Below, piece after piece: positions 26,398-38,528 of a stretch of DNA of 64,000 bases (positions within the stretch are counted from its first letter, which is position 1; every line of letters begins with the position of its first letter). The stretch lies in assembly GCA_947462335.1 (NCBI GenBank), contig OX381721.1, positions 12,537,910 to 12,601,909 of the forward strand, read 5' to 3'. The notes beneath the pieces are model-generated. The model ran no database searches. It saw only the letters and a list, made by a program, of their open reading frames with translations, and was not told where the DNA came from. A program made the translations under genes and the position numbers. Source of the stretch: Harmothoe impar. Lineage: Eukaryota > Annelida > Polychaeta > Phyllodocida > Polynoidae.

Positions 26398-26520
26398 AGG
26401 TAAATCCATGGTGGTATAAGATGGTATACGAGCGTATGAGTATGTGTGGATAGAGCTGACTGTGAAATGGGATTGGAGTTTCCTTACTTTACTTCCTTGT
26501 AGAGAAACACAAATAGGGTA

Positions 26521-26723
26521 GATTCACCATGAGTTGGACACTTACCTTGAGACGGACACTTGATTTTGTGGTTATTCAATCATTTAAAGGTCTTTATTTG
26601 TGAATTATGATAAAGTTTGAAGGTTATTCTTTCCAAAAAGCAAATACTAGAGGCTGTATAGTACATAAATACCCTCAATTTTCCTTGTCCGTCTCAGGGT
26701 ATGTGTCCGACTCATGGTGAATC
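26521..26723. mobile_element. 203-bp MITE with GATTCACCATGAG ends
   Basis: Roughly 38-bp inverted termini (GATTCACCATGAGTTGGACA... and ...TGTCCGACTCATGGTGAATC) flanked by TA at 26519-26520 and 26724-26725. Confidence 0.88.
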
Positions 26724-26725
26724 TA

Positions 26726-27370
26726 ACCCATACGCCTGCCAACCAGACCACGACCTCCATACACTTAAAGAAATGATACCAAATGAGATAAACAGACAGA
26801 GATACACGCTTAAGTCACAGAGTAGTGCACAGAGAAAAAAGACAGGGTCAGCTGGACGCACATACCACAGTCAGGCATCCTCTTGTGGTTGTTAAGAGGG
26901 TCAAGCATTGCCTGATATTCATGCTAATGTCAGTCTAGCATTTCCCGACTTTATGTGAAATTCTGTATCTATTATGGACAATAAGTCACTGTATAGCCAT
27001 GAACTATACCTTTTTCTCGAGGGTTACATGACCTTCGGGCTGTGCATAACGGCTCATGCAGAACAGCTGAGATCACTCCACGGGGCCTTCGAGAATGGCT
27101 CTTCCATAGGTTTAACATATATAGATGACCATTGCTACCATGAAATATATGACCTTTCCTTGGCACCTGTTCACAGTCAGATATTGGGAATTATTCATAC
27201 GCCATTTCCTGCCTAGCTACCATGACTGCACACGTTGGAACCAGCGCCAGAGAACTACTTTGCCCAGACTACCTGTATACCTGCTCGTGCTGATATTATT
27301 ACCGTGAGCCGAAGATGTCATACAGCACCCACACAGCGCACTCTTTACATTATTGCCATTGCACATACAT
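26726..27370. other. Intergenic, nothing recognised
   Basis: Short random ORFs only, without splice context or recognisable protein similarity. Confidence 0.5.
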
Positions 27371-27510
27371 AGACAAAGGTCCACGAGTTTAAGTCTGTTG
27401 AGTGGGTTATTTCACGAGTTGAAGGTCTACGCCCTCATTAGTGAAATATGACCCGACCTCAACAATTGAGATAAGCTACGCAACAGACTCAAATAAGTGG
27501 ACCTTTGTGT
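27371..27510. repeat. Fold-back hairpin repeat 3
   Basis: Arms begin GACAAAGGTCCAC and end GTGGACCTTTGTG; internal GGTTATTTCACGAG pairs loosely with AGTGAAATATGACC. Same family as 18978, 23867 and 29928. Confidence 0.7.
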
Positions 27511-29927
27511 TTATTTTCTATTTCTTTTATTCAAAATACCAAAATTATGATGGGGGTGAGACTAAAATTGTTACTTTCTATGCCTTTCGAATGTAAACAA
27601 AGCACCGTTTTGATGATGTTACAGGGCCATGAAATACGAACATGGGTTATTTCACAGGGTCATTTCACAGTACATATAAATAGGATTGGGTTTCAATGGG
27701 GGAAAGTCTACCGGTCACCCCAACCTGTCCAAACCCTCCACAGAGGAGGGAAATTCCAACTTCATATTGTCACGACATGTGTAAAGACTGGGAGGGAGAT
27801 ACAAATACTCCAACAATGGTAGTATGGACTCAGCCTTATTGGTTGAGTCGGCAATGGGAGTTGTGTAACCTATTTCCGACCTACCATCATAAGTCGACCA
27901 TATTGTAGGTATGCTATGTTGGGTAACAACTTCGTTTAATGAAGAATTTTTAAGTGTTATTGGTTCTCCTGTTCTATTACCTTATAGTTATACATTAATT
28001 TGATATAATCATAGTACACGTACTGGGGTCATACTTATTTCTCTGGGTATGTATTTTCGCTATATTCACGGAAATGAAAAATCCTCAAAATTGTTATGTT
28101 ATGTTTGTAATAAATACCTGCGGCTTTGCCGATTCTCACTCTTCCACGAAAATAATATTATATACCCGTGAACATAAGTAATTTCACAGTATGCTGAAGT
28201 TGGACGGTTTGACTTGTTTTTTAATTGAGTATATTGGAATTTCCTCAGGAATGCATGCGCTTGGTGATTGTTCGCATCTACTTCCCGTTGTTAATATACT
28301 GGTTAATGATTTTATATGAATGTATACATATCTTGAAATTTTAATTAAAAGTTTTTCATGAAAATATCTACATGATTAAGAATAACAGGATACCAGGTAA
28401 ACCCTACTGGCCTGACCAGAGTTCCACCATAAGACGATCTCAATGTACAAGGTGTTAGCATGTAACAACTGTTATTCTATAAGGAATGCTGCCTATATAC
28501 CTACTTTTCGGAAGCTTCAATACTCAATAAAAAAACACCCTTTATTGGAAAGAAAATGAACCTGCATAATTCTAACATTGTTCTACTGCCCAAATCCAGT
28601 TCGTCTTGATATTAATTTAGAATCCTTCAGATTGTTTTGATACAGAAAAGATTGGTTGACTCTAGAGTAATTTTGGTCAACATTGAGTGAAATTAGGCCA
28701 TATGAGATGTTTTAAATATAAGGGCAATTATCTCCATTGTTAATGCATGAACACTACACCAGGTGGTAGCAGTGTGATACCCTGGGGGAGGGTGAATATC
28801 TCCACCTCATATTACAGCGATAAGTATAAATTCCCTGAAGAAGGTGCGAATTTGGATGAATCTCTTTTACTATAGCTAGTAGGGGGCTCAAAATACAATC
28901 ATGTGTAAAAATACCAAAAGATATATATATACTTTATACTTGTCTCTTTTATTTAACTATAGAGATGCTCATACTGCATATGGATATGAGTGTAATGACT
29001 CCCGAATGCATATGAGTAACGACTCTCGCATATGTTTCGCATACCTGGCATAATGAAAGAGTCCCATGTTTCTGGGGTTGCAAGGGCTAATAACAATGTA
29101 CCTACCCATGAACAGAAAACATCATGGTGTACCAAATGTTTAATAAACCTTTACTTTAAAAGTTATAAGGATAGTTAACTTAATTCAACAATTTCTATTG
29201 TTGGTGTTGCTGTATATGTTTATCTCTGTTACTGGCACATATAGTTAAGATATTTAGCTCGAAACTGAAAGAAAATAGGATTAAATGACTTAAAACAACA
29301 CAGGAAAACAAGTCGTGTCCGAAATTCAATTTATTATAGATCCAGAGCAATTACCTAAATTATTGCGTAGAAGCCACTGCTTGTACTAGAGTCAGGCTTT
29401 TAGGATTCTCCAGGTGCGGCTTATATTACCCCCCCCCCCAAGTTAGAGTTGTGACTTATAGACGAGAATTCACGGTAAGCAAAGTAAGATTCAAAGTGAT
29501 GTTAGCATGAAAAGCCATGATGGCTTATAGTTTCAGTAATCGTTGTCCGTGGTCATTAAATAGGTTGGCTTCTGCAAATAGGCATATGGTGTTCATATCC
29601 TACCTAATATCATGATAATCTAATGGTGATATTTTTAGTTCTAAACTAATATATCTCTGTATAATTACTAGGCAGACCTATAATTGTTAAAATGTTTTGC
29701 CAATAATGGCTACTCATATCAATGCCGTTTTCTCATTACCGGAATGTTCTGTCTAAATGCTAATCTAACAGACCTAAGGTCGCTCTTGGACCTATTGGCC
29801 CCTTTTGGCGGCAGGTGGAAGGTTCTTCCACAGATGCATGTACCTTTTCGACAAAATGTACCCCTAGTTCCCCTATATATAAAACAGCATTAGTTGGGAC
29901 CAGCGAATGCCCCCATTGAATAAATAG
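27511..29927. other. AT-rich intergenic stretch
   Basis: No gene supported. It contains AT-rich unique sequence, scattered GTGAAATA-type repeat debris (near 27620-27670 and 28020-28200) and a half copy of the GCGTATAA-type MITE near 29415-29475. Confidence 0.5.
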
Positions 29928-30079
29928 ACAAATGCCAACGCCCATTGATACCATCTCTGTTGTATTTCACGAGTGGGGGCTGGGGCCATATCCCACGAAG
30001 CCGCAGGCTGAGTGGGATATGCCCCAGCCCCCACGAGTGAAATACATCAGAGATGGTGTCAATGTAGCTGGCATTTGTG
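29928..30079. repeat. Fold-back hairpin repeat 4
   Basis: About 70-bp arms, nearly perfect, including GTATTTCACGAGTGGGGGCT and its complement. Begins GACAAATGCC and ends GGCATTTGTG. GAATACGGCC repeats follow at 30137 and 30171. Confidence 0.85.
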
Positions 30080-30222
30080 TTTATTTTTTATTTGAGGCCA
30101 TATTATGAAGAAAAACAATCTTTTCCTCACCCATTGAATACGGCCACATTGTATTCAATGGGGGGGCATTGAATACGGCCCTTCAGTGCTAAAGCATAGG
30201 AGATCTTGTATTTCCAAAAAAT

Positions 30223-30645
30223 AAGCCCTGAGTGCTCGCACTTTATATGTGATAATCATTCACCTTATCACGCAAATTCTTGATATCAAATTGTATATAA
30301 TAGAATGCAGCATAAATATTACAAACACTCTCGCACAGTTGACTTAGAAACAAGAGAAAGGAAATAGGGGCAGACAGGCCGACTACGCCGTAAAGTAGCA
30401 GACAATGTGCGGGAAAGTGGAGCTGACTCCAGCGAGCCTCTCATCCCATCCGACCTACATTGCCATGGTAACGATGGCGCAGCTACTGTAGCAACCTCAC
30501 TCTCCTAACAGATTCTATATTATAAAGTACTCAAAATATTAGTACAAGTGGAATTGAGAAGAAAAATCGAGTTAACTTTGAAAAAAGTACATATTCTTAA
30601 ATAGCCTCTTTTGGTTTATCTGTTCCCTGCGAGCACTCAGGGCTT
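30223..30645. mobile_element. 423-bp element with AAGCCCTGAGTGCTCGCA ends
   Basis: Perfect 18-bp inverted termini at 30223-30240 and 30628-30645. It is inserted in the tail of the hairpin repeat at 29928, so it is younger. The interior is noncoding. Confidence 0.8.
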
Positions 30646-30683
30646 ATTCAATGGGGTGATTCGCTGTACCCAACTAATGCCGT

Positions 30684-30689
30684 TTTATT
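30684..30689 (-). terminator. Candidate poly(A) signal for the 7TM receptor gene
   Basis: AATAAA on the minus strand about 100 nt past the stop at 30787. Confidence 0.5.
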
Positions 30690-30786
30690 ATAGGCCTAGG
30701 GGAAATAGGATCAAGCACCTGGATTAATTCAAAAGCTCAGTTGTGTTCCCTCGTAATTCTAGACACAGATGAGCTATGGCCAGTAT

Positions 30787-33390
30787 TTAGGGAGATTCAG
30801 AGTTACGGGAGAGCTCTTTGAGGGTTTGCTTCTTACAGACAAAGAATATAAAGATGAATATTCCCTGTGAAGCATTCAGAATAATGAAGGCATACCAGAG
30901 AGCAGACTCATAAGGAGGCTGGAGCTTAATGAGTGCAGCAGCAAAACCCACAACCCAGCAGATCCCCATCACAACAAACAGACCCACATAGATCCTCATT
31001 CTGGACTGGGTGCTGATGGAGTTGGTGTGGACATCAGGAGAACTACTTCTCCTACAGGAACACCCTCCTCTTATGGAGGACACAGTCAGTGTGTAGAACA
31101 CTATACTGAGAAGGAGACAGCATGCAATGGGGATACCAAAGTAGATCAAAAGGGCAAAGGGTTGATTGAACCAACACACTCGAACTCCAAACTCTGGTCT
31201 GAACCTGCCTTCAATGCTGCTGAAGTCTAATCCAATAACAACTGCAGCAAGAAGAAGGGGGACAAACCAGGCTGGGATGGCATACCGGTAGATAGAGTGG
31301 GGATTTTGCTCATTTGCTTTTGTAAAAGCTGCTGAAGGGCGAAAAGCATGCCAGGTGTTGAATGCTATACTGAGCATCCAGGCAAATGCCGACAGAAACA
31401 TCCAATACATCCACACTGCTATGGCAGCACACACAGGGTAGGGACTCTCAAATGTGATGGTCACACCATTCACCAACAAACTGATGAAGGCCAGACAGAG
31501 AGACAGGCACAAGTGGAATTGTAGCCACCCTGGGAAGGACCTGTATGAGGGTACACAGGGCTGAAGGATGAGGCGTATGAGCAGACAAACTATTGACAGG
31601 GAGGTTACTACAAGTGTCACCAGGCCTAGGGTGCCAGTTGCTGCAGTAGGGAACTCAATGTACTCCATGTCTGTTAATTGTGTGGTGTCATTGAGACAGA
31701 TGAAGATGATCTGTCCTACTTTACTGTATGAACCAGATAAGTGTGTCTTGTTAGTGGCTAAAATCCTCAATCTTTTGTTACTGTCTAAGACATATTCTTC
31801 TTTGTTATACGATACCAAACTGCACTCTCCAAATTCACCATTAGTCTCTGAAAACATCATTGTATCATTTGACATAACCTTAACATTTGCAAGATCAATC
31901 CCTGCTTGATAGACATTGTTTAAAAGAATACTATTCATTGTCACTGTTAAATCCCCAGCTTCTTGTTTCAGAACATCAGGATCATCCAAAACATTGTTCT
32001 CTATGTGAAACACAATCCTTAATATGGAGGCAACATTCAGGACTTCAAGCTCTCCTGTTGAATTGATGGATATATTGATTCTTGATTCACTGCCAAGAGT
32101 CACATTGATGCCCATATGTATAGCATGAATATCTTTTTGTAATACCAACAGGAAAGTCCCCAACATAGAGTCAGCATGCTCTTGCAAATACAATTTGCCT
32201 TTCTTTGCAATTCTCCCATTAGTAAATTTTACCATTGACACGATTGTGATATTGGTCATAGAAGGATAACATGTTCGGTCAATTCTAATAAAGCCTGTTG
32301 GGCATGACACATATCTGCAGGTTGACTCTCCTCTCACTCTGACATACCCTAATGTACATGGTCTTTCAATAGCATCTCCAGATTGTGGATTGAAGTCTAA
32401 AAGTACAGTAAATGAAAAAGCACTAAAGACCTTCGGTGGTGCATGTTCAGTGACTTGATATCCTGGTGAGCCTGTGGAGCCTGTGGAGCCTGTTTGCTGT
32501 GTAGTTTCTGTGTTTGGTGTTATTGTTCCATCGATCCTCGTTGGCATTGGTGCTAGTGTTCCAAGTGCAAAAGTCATGTCTTGTTCACAGTTCAGGTTGC
32601 GTGATCTATTCAAGCATAAAGCACAATATGGATTCTTATACACAATATTTGAGGGAAATGATTCCACTACATATGACTGGTAAATACTTCTTGTACACTG
32701 CCTTTCTACATTGGACCCTTTACAGGAGTTAGCACAGTCAAACCTTGCAGCTTTACAATTTTTTCTAAGATGGACTTTATCTCTTGATTCTAACACGGGA
32801 GCAATGAAGACAATTTTAAAGCAATCTGCAGTATCAAGTAGTCTAGAAAGTTCAGCTTGGCTTGATATCACCATATCTTGGGTTTCATTTAAGCCATCAC
32901 ATGTTACGTTCAACTGCCAAGCCTTTCCTGTCATAACACCATTGCACACAGCACATTCAGCATTGATATAATGTACTCCTGTCTGAGTGTCCAGGATCGG
33001 GATGGCATGGTCTGTATCAGAGATATCTCTGCTTCTGACACAAGGTGTGCCATCAGGACATATACTGACTGTAAGGACCTTTCCTGGACCTCTCCAATTC
33101 ACACACTCACTGCCATACTGCCGGTGTCCCTCAGGTCCAAAGCGCTTAGTTCCTTCAGCATATTCATGTGGGCATTGAGTCATGAAGTCATAGCAGCAAT
33201 CACCATAGGCCATACACTGAGGGTCACAAGAACAGGCATTACTGACTGTAGATCCACTGGACTCTCTACATCTTTCTTTGCAAGAAGAGCATGGAGACAT
33301 GATGTGAAGGTTATCTCCACCACAACTGCCAAGGCCAGTTTTTATCCCAAACATGAGTATTACTAATAATACATCAAACTGGTACATCAT
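30787..33390 (-). CDS. Somatomedin-B / secretin-like (Methuselah-type) 7TM receptor, intronless
   Basis: An 867-codon open frame for a plasma-membrane G-protein-coupled receptor. A signal peptide (about 1-21) is followed by a somatomedin-B domain (about 34-73) with all eight cysteines in the expected CxCDxxC...DCCxDF pattern. Next come a long cysteine-containing ectodomain, a TGSTGSTGSPG linker (about 300-310), a region that could fold as SEA/GAIN-like, and seven helices from about residue 590. The CW in extracellular loop 2 (VRVCWF) and LNASQGIFIFIFF in TM7 are typical of adhesion/Methuselah-type receptors. I see no GPS cleavage motif. It ends soon after TM7 with a short basic tail (CKKQTLKELSRNSESP). 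Lack of introns suggests a retrogene-type family expansion. The first of two adjacent ATGs is used. Ligand unknown. Confidence 0.9.
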   Translation of the reverse strand: MMYQFDVLLVILMFGIKTGLGSCGGDNLHIMSPCSSCKERCRESSGSTVSNACSCDPQCMAYGDCCYDFMTQCPHEYAEGTKRFGPEGHRQYGSECVNWRGPGKVLTVSICPDGTPCVRSRDISDTDHAIPILDTQTGVHYINAECAVCNGVMTGKAWQLNVTCDGLNETQDMVISSQAELSRLLDTADCFKIVFIAPVLESRDKVHLRKNCKAARFDCANSCKGSNVERQCTRSIYQSYVVESFPSNIVYKNPYCALCLNRSRNLNCEQDMTFALGTLAPMPTRIDGTITPNTETTQQTGSTGSTGSPGYQVTEHAPPKVFSAFSFTVLLDFNPQSGDAIERPCTLGYVRVRGESTCRYVSCPTGFIRIDRTCYPSMTNITIVSMVKFTNGRIAKKGKLYLQEHADSMLGTFLLVLQKDIHAIHMGINVTLGSESRINISINSTGELEVLNVASILRIVFHIENNVLDDPDVLKQEAGDLTVTMNSILLNNVYQAGIDLANVKVMSNDTMMFSETNGEFGECSLVSYNKEEYVLDSNKRLRILATNKTHLSGSYSKVGQIIFICLNDTTQLTDMEYIEFPTAATGTLGLVTLVVTSLSIVCLLIRLILQPCVPSYRSFPGWLQFHLCLSLCLAFISLLVNGVTITFESPYPVCAAIAVWMYWMFLSAFAWMLSIAFNTWHAFRPSAAFTKANEQNPHSIYRYAIPAWFVPLLLAAVVIGLDFSSIEGRFRPEFGVRVCWFNQPFALLIYFGIPIACCLLLSIVFYTLTVSSIRGGCSCRRSSSPDVHTNSISTQSRMRIYVGLFVVMGICWVVGFAAALIKLQPPYESALWYAFIILNASQGIFIFIFFVCKKQTLKELSRNSESP

Positions 33391-35240
33391 GGCTTCTCCT
33401 ATTTTAGCCCTATGACAAATATTAATGTGATCGGGTAATATCTCTATAGAAGATGATATCTAAATATTCTGATGAAAACCTATGTGACGGTCATTCAATA
33501 TTGCAGTGAACCCTGCAGAACGACACTGAAAAATTAAAAATTAAAAATCATGACATACATACCGACACAAGTGTAGACTATCAAACAACCTGTTTAGGAA
33601 TAGATTTGTGATACTAAAATTCTATTATGACATTGATATTTTACAATCCTCAATTTAAATCAAATGTCAACAAAGCTAGGATATCTGGCCTTAGAATTAA
33701 AGTGGGTATATCCGATTTTTCTTCAAATTCTAAATCTTCCTTAAATGTTTTTCAAACACTGTAAAGTTATGATATTTAGAGAATAGAGGTCAATTAAATG
33801 TCATCAATGGGCGTTAATAGGTCACAAAGGGACCCAATGTCCCCAAACCATGGGCTTTTCTAGTATATTTTCAATGGGGGGAATAAAAGAGTGCATGCTT
33901 TTATTCCAAAATGACCATATTTTGGGCAATAAAATCTAATTAGAGCAAAATCAGAGGGAATAAGGGGGAATGGAACAGATTGTAAGTCGAATATACTATT
34001 TGTGAACATTCTGACTCTTTTTTTCCCCATACATCGGATGTAGTAACTTTATTCCTACTACTCCAGAAAAAAGTGGCATCCACTAACTGGTACAGAAACC
34101 ACAGTCAGTAAACTGGTTCATGATATGTAACATTTTAGCGATGCAGAGACTGGAATGTATGATCAATCCAGTTGAATTTGAAAGGAAACTGCATAGTCAA
34201 AAAAAACTCACCTTGAAAAAGGATTCCATCAAACAATGAGGTTTTGGAAAGTCATGCCAGAACTCTTCTCCGATGGGTAGCTAGACAGTGTTATGAGATC
34301 CCTATTTTCATCATACAGTCATTGGTTGTCCGACTAAATTACGAATGACATCAATGTACACATTCATGTTGGATCGGCCATTACGGTGCACTTTGCAAAC
34401 AGCACAGTGTGTTGTTTACGTTAAGGTAAGTAAATATCAGCCAGCAGTCACTGAGTGGATTGGTTGAGAAGCCCTGCCAGTAATGAGTAGTCATTGGGCA
34501 GGGGCCTGTTATTCTTTTTAAGCCCCAACCCCCAGCCTCTACTCTTTGGTGAATAATAGTGATGTTTTTTATATCTCTCTCAAGTTGAGGGAAATTCACT
34601 ACCACCCATGAGGTATCGAAATATTTTTGCCCACCTCCACCATACGAAATTCTTTCCCCCTGCGCTCTTTGCATGCGTTGTTCACCTCTATGCATTGAGT
34701 GGCTGAGTGATTATTTAACGGGACGTTACCAAGCGACCCTTGCTAATAATACACATTCATCATCAAAACCAGTGATTGGTGTTACACTAATGTATTAACA
34801 GTTAATGTAAGGAAGACTCAGATTCTCTGGTGTCATCCAATTCGTAATGTAATTGACTTGAGAGACTGTGAACTTATGCTCTGTGGTTAGAATATATAAA
34901 TTTGATCTAGGAATGGTATCATTATTTTGTTTTGACCATAGTAACCCCCATGAATCATTTTATCAATAGCTATCTTTAATTTTTCAATTTGGAATGAAAA
35001 TCATGTTTCCATGGCAACACATATCAACAAGAACACCCATTTAGGCCTTAAAACGTTCTTTTTACATTCCAAATATAGAGGCTTTTCACCAGAAATGGAA
35101 TGTTTTGTGTATTCTTATTTTATTCTACAGAAAAAAGTCCCCTAGAGCAATTTTTAGCCTCTTTCTTTCATATAAGGCCATAGTGGCGCCCCCCTGGTGG
35201 CAAAACTCTGAACTAATCCCCCACGGACTATCCTTTCTGC
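33391..35240. other. Upstream region of the 7TM gene and intergenic DNA
   Basis: On the minus strand a possible acceptor (GGGCTAAAATAG) lies 9 nt before the ATG at 33390, so a leader intron is possible. The ORF at 34381-34695 has no recognisable similarity and reads like repeat DNA. No other gene is supported. Confidence 0.4.
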
Positions 35241-35460
35241 TTGGCTGCTCACAGATATTGAAAACTGTAAATAGATTTAATTATCTAGGAGTCCTTATTG
35301 ACTCTGATCTAGCATTTAATTACCAATGCAAGAAGGTCAATTCAATGTCATTCTCTAGGTTTATTCAATTGTGTACAATTAGAAAGAATATTGATGTTGA
35401 CTCATCATTAGAAATTTACAAGACAATGATCCTCCCTGTTTTTGACTACTGTGTGTCACC

Positions 35461-38400
35461 AAATTATTACCAAGACGTGAGAAGCGATCCCTCAAAATTC
35501 TGGAGGGAAATCAATAAGTTAGTAAATCCTGTTACTAAAAATCTCATAATAAGGCTCACTAACGAGCTGACTGGTGAAATCATCCCGATGGAAGATACGG
35601 CCACCTATATTAATAATTATTTTGCTAACATAGGTGAAAACCTTTTTAATCGTTTACCTCCTACTGGTCTGCCTGATAGAGCTCCGCCTCTGGAAGATGA
35701 TGACGATATAGGGGAGGATTTAGACTTAAGCGATTTCATTAATCATGATATACCGTCAACCGGGGCTACTTTGAACATTTTTTTGGCATTTTGCATTGCC
35801 CCATGTAACATATGCAATGCAATAATTTTGTTTTGTCAAATAAAACAGGGGAGCATCCATGCCTTTGTAAAAAATCCAATTTGATTTTTAGAATTTTACA
35901 TCTAATATGCATTTTCAGCAATATTGTACATTTTCAAAGTAGCCCCCACATCGGGGCTACTTTGAACAGCAACCCGCTTATCTGATTGCACTCGACCATA
36001 TCTGGTTGGAGAATTTGGTTAATTAGGGTATGGTCACTGAAAATCATTTCCAGGACCCTTCCCAATAAGTTTATAAGTGTTGATAATAATTTAACTGGGT
36101 AGGAGTAATGGTAGATGGTTAGTTCAAATAGATGTGTGATACAGCCCATCCAGGCCTATTCAAAGTAGCCCACAAACGAGCCGTCATCGGCTGAACGAAT
36201 CATGATTTTCATCGTAGTCTATCAATAGGCTAGCTACTGGACTAAAAATATGTAATCATAACTTTTAAACAGAGATGATTTTAACACTAAAGGACATAAG
36301 CAACAAAATTATGTATCTGAACATGAATTTTTTTTTTCAATTTGTAGATAAATGGTGACTTGGAATAGTGCTCCCGCCAGTTTTCAAAGTAGCCCCGAAT
36401 TTTGGGAAAAAGACACTAAATCCACGAAATGTCTGAATTTTCCATAGAAATTCTTGTAAGAATTCTTTTTTTCTAAAATGTATTATTTGTTGGTGTATTT
36501 CTCCTCCAATTAGTAATGTATAATGGATTAGATAAGAAACACTTTGCTTTGTACAGCACAAAGTTGCAGTGTAACGACTAAACTCATTTCAGGATGGCGG
36601 CCATCTTGGATTCACTGCCAAGCAGTCATTTCAGGATATTCTCTAGAAAAGTGACACATTTTCAGAAAAGTGACATAAACAATAAAATGAAATATATAAC
36701 AAAGATCAATGATATGTATTTCAGCATCAAAAATGTGAATATATCATTTTATTTTTTTGGTGTTCAAAGTAGCCCCGCTGTTCAAAGTAGCCCCGGTTGA
36801 CGGTAGTCTTAGCATTAATAGGAAAAATTAATGTTGATAAGTCCTGTGGGCTTGACAGGGTGAACACTGGAGTCCCTAAAGACGCCATGTTATTCCTATA
36901 TCGTGAAATGACCATAATTTTCAGAAACTCTATTAACGAGGGCATTTTCCCAATCTCGTGGTCTTGTGGAACATTAGTTCCAATCCCCAAAAAGGGTAAC
37001 TTAAGTCTGATAAAAAATTGGCGTCCTATAACTCTCCTGCCTCTCCCTGGTAAGCTCCTGGAGAAAATTGTACATAAATTGCTCTCAGAGCATCTTGAAC
37101 AAGCCGAAATACTGTGTAAAACCCAGTTTGGCTTTCGAAAAAATAAGGGAACTAGCGACGCAGTCTTTAATGTTGCTAAGGACCTGTTTGAAGCCAGGGA
37201 TGACAGCAAGATAACTGCTGCGTGCTTTATAGATTACTGCAAAGCCTTTGACAGTGTCCACCACCCCACCCTTGTTGAAAAAATCTATGCTCTTAATATT
37301 CACAGAAAGATAAAGAAGTGGCTCACAGAGTACTTGTCCCATCGGTCCCACTGTACGATAGCCAATGGCGTGAGATCCCCGAGGGCACCAGTAAACTTTG
37401 GTGTACCCCAAGGGTCGATACTCGGCCCTCTATTATTTGTCCTGTTTATCAATGACCTGTCGGACTGCATTCAAAACTGCAAATTTGCCATGTATGCAGA
37501 TGATGTAGTGATATATGCGAGTGCCGACACTCATGTGGAAGCTCAGCGTCTCCTGCAGGAGGATATCGACAGGGTGGGTCTATGGTGCCTGTCAAATGGC
37601 ATGACAGTGAACAATGCTAAGAGTATGTGTATGTATTTCGGTTCGCAGGGCAGACTCAGTAACTGTGGTGCCCCTAGCATCACCCTAAACGGCAGTCTAC
37701 TGCCCACGTGTGACACATATCCTTATCTTGGTGTTGAATTAGATCAAAATTTAAGTCTAACCCCTCATATAAATAAAATAAAAAAGAGCCTAGGAAACAA
37801 AATTTATAAACTAAGCAAATTAAGAAAAAACATGACTAAGAAAATCAGCCTCCAAATCTACAGAACAATGATAGCACCAACTCTTGAGTACTGTTCATTT
37901 TACACGGGTAGTGCACACAAAAGTTAGCTCTTAAAACTGCAAAGGATGCAAAACCACGCCCTGCGCATCTGCCTGCGTACCGGAATACGTGCAGTGAGTG
38001 TTGATGATCTTCATTCTCAGGCCGACATTGAATTGCTAGACAGACGACGTAAGGTACAGCTACTATTGATAATGTGGAAGAAGGGACATGGCGGTGAGGC
38101 TATAGAGCAAGTGAATGTGCGTACGAGAGGTGACCTGAAAATCAGCTTTAGGAAAAGGAGAGCAAAAACTAGTTTTTACCAAAAGTCACCATATTATAGA
38201 GGAGTAACCCTCTGGGATACCCTCGACAAGGACGTACAAAAGATCCCAACAAAAGGTGCTTTCAAGCTTAAGATTGAATCACTGCCGCTATTACTCCCCC
38301 CCACCCTGTAGTACCATGATCTTTGGTAGTTGCCCTCCGCTATCTTGCGCCACTAACCCGTTCTAGCTTATGTGTCATCAAACTAACAAATTATCTTTCA

Positions 38401-38528
38401 TTTTCATACATGAATCGCGAATGTTCAGCAACAGATGATTACCCCTAGATGTTTGTGAGGAATCTCTGTGCGCGACGAAAAACGTTCTATCACAGAACGA
38501 TCGTGCAATAAATTAATCAATCAATCAA
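35461..38528 (+). mobile_element. LINE-B: 5'-truncated CR1/L2-like LINE nested in LINE-A
   Basis: It begins in the linker ahead of the reverse transcriptase (DPSKFWREINKLVNP) and runs through RT motifs (LIDY-like FIDYCKAFDS, GVPQGSILGPLLF, MYADD at about 37490-37504) to SPYYRGVTLWDTLDKDVQ. An in-frame TAG at 37925-37927 breaks it; the frame then continues to 38311. The 3' end is a short (AATC)n tail (38508-38528). The coding frame is also interrupted by the DNA transposon at 35753-36803. No endonuclease domain remains, so it is dead. Confidence 0.8.
35753..36803. mobile_element. 1.05-kb DNA transposon with TA target duplication, inside LINE-B
   Basis: 25-bp perfect inverted ends (CCGTCAACCGGGGCTACTTT... 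and its complement) flanked by TA at 35751-35752 and 36804-36805. Removing it with one TA joins the LINE-B frame without a shift (NHDI to VLALIGK). The motif TTCAAAGTAGCCC recurs in both orientations inside (about 35935-35966, 36156-36169, 36383-36396, 36763-36795). No transposase ORF. Confidence 0.88.
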
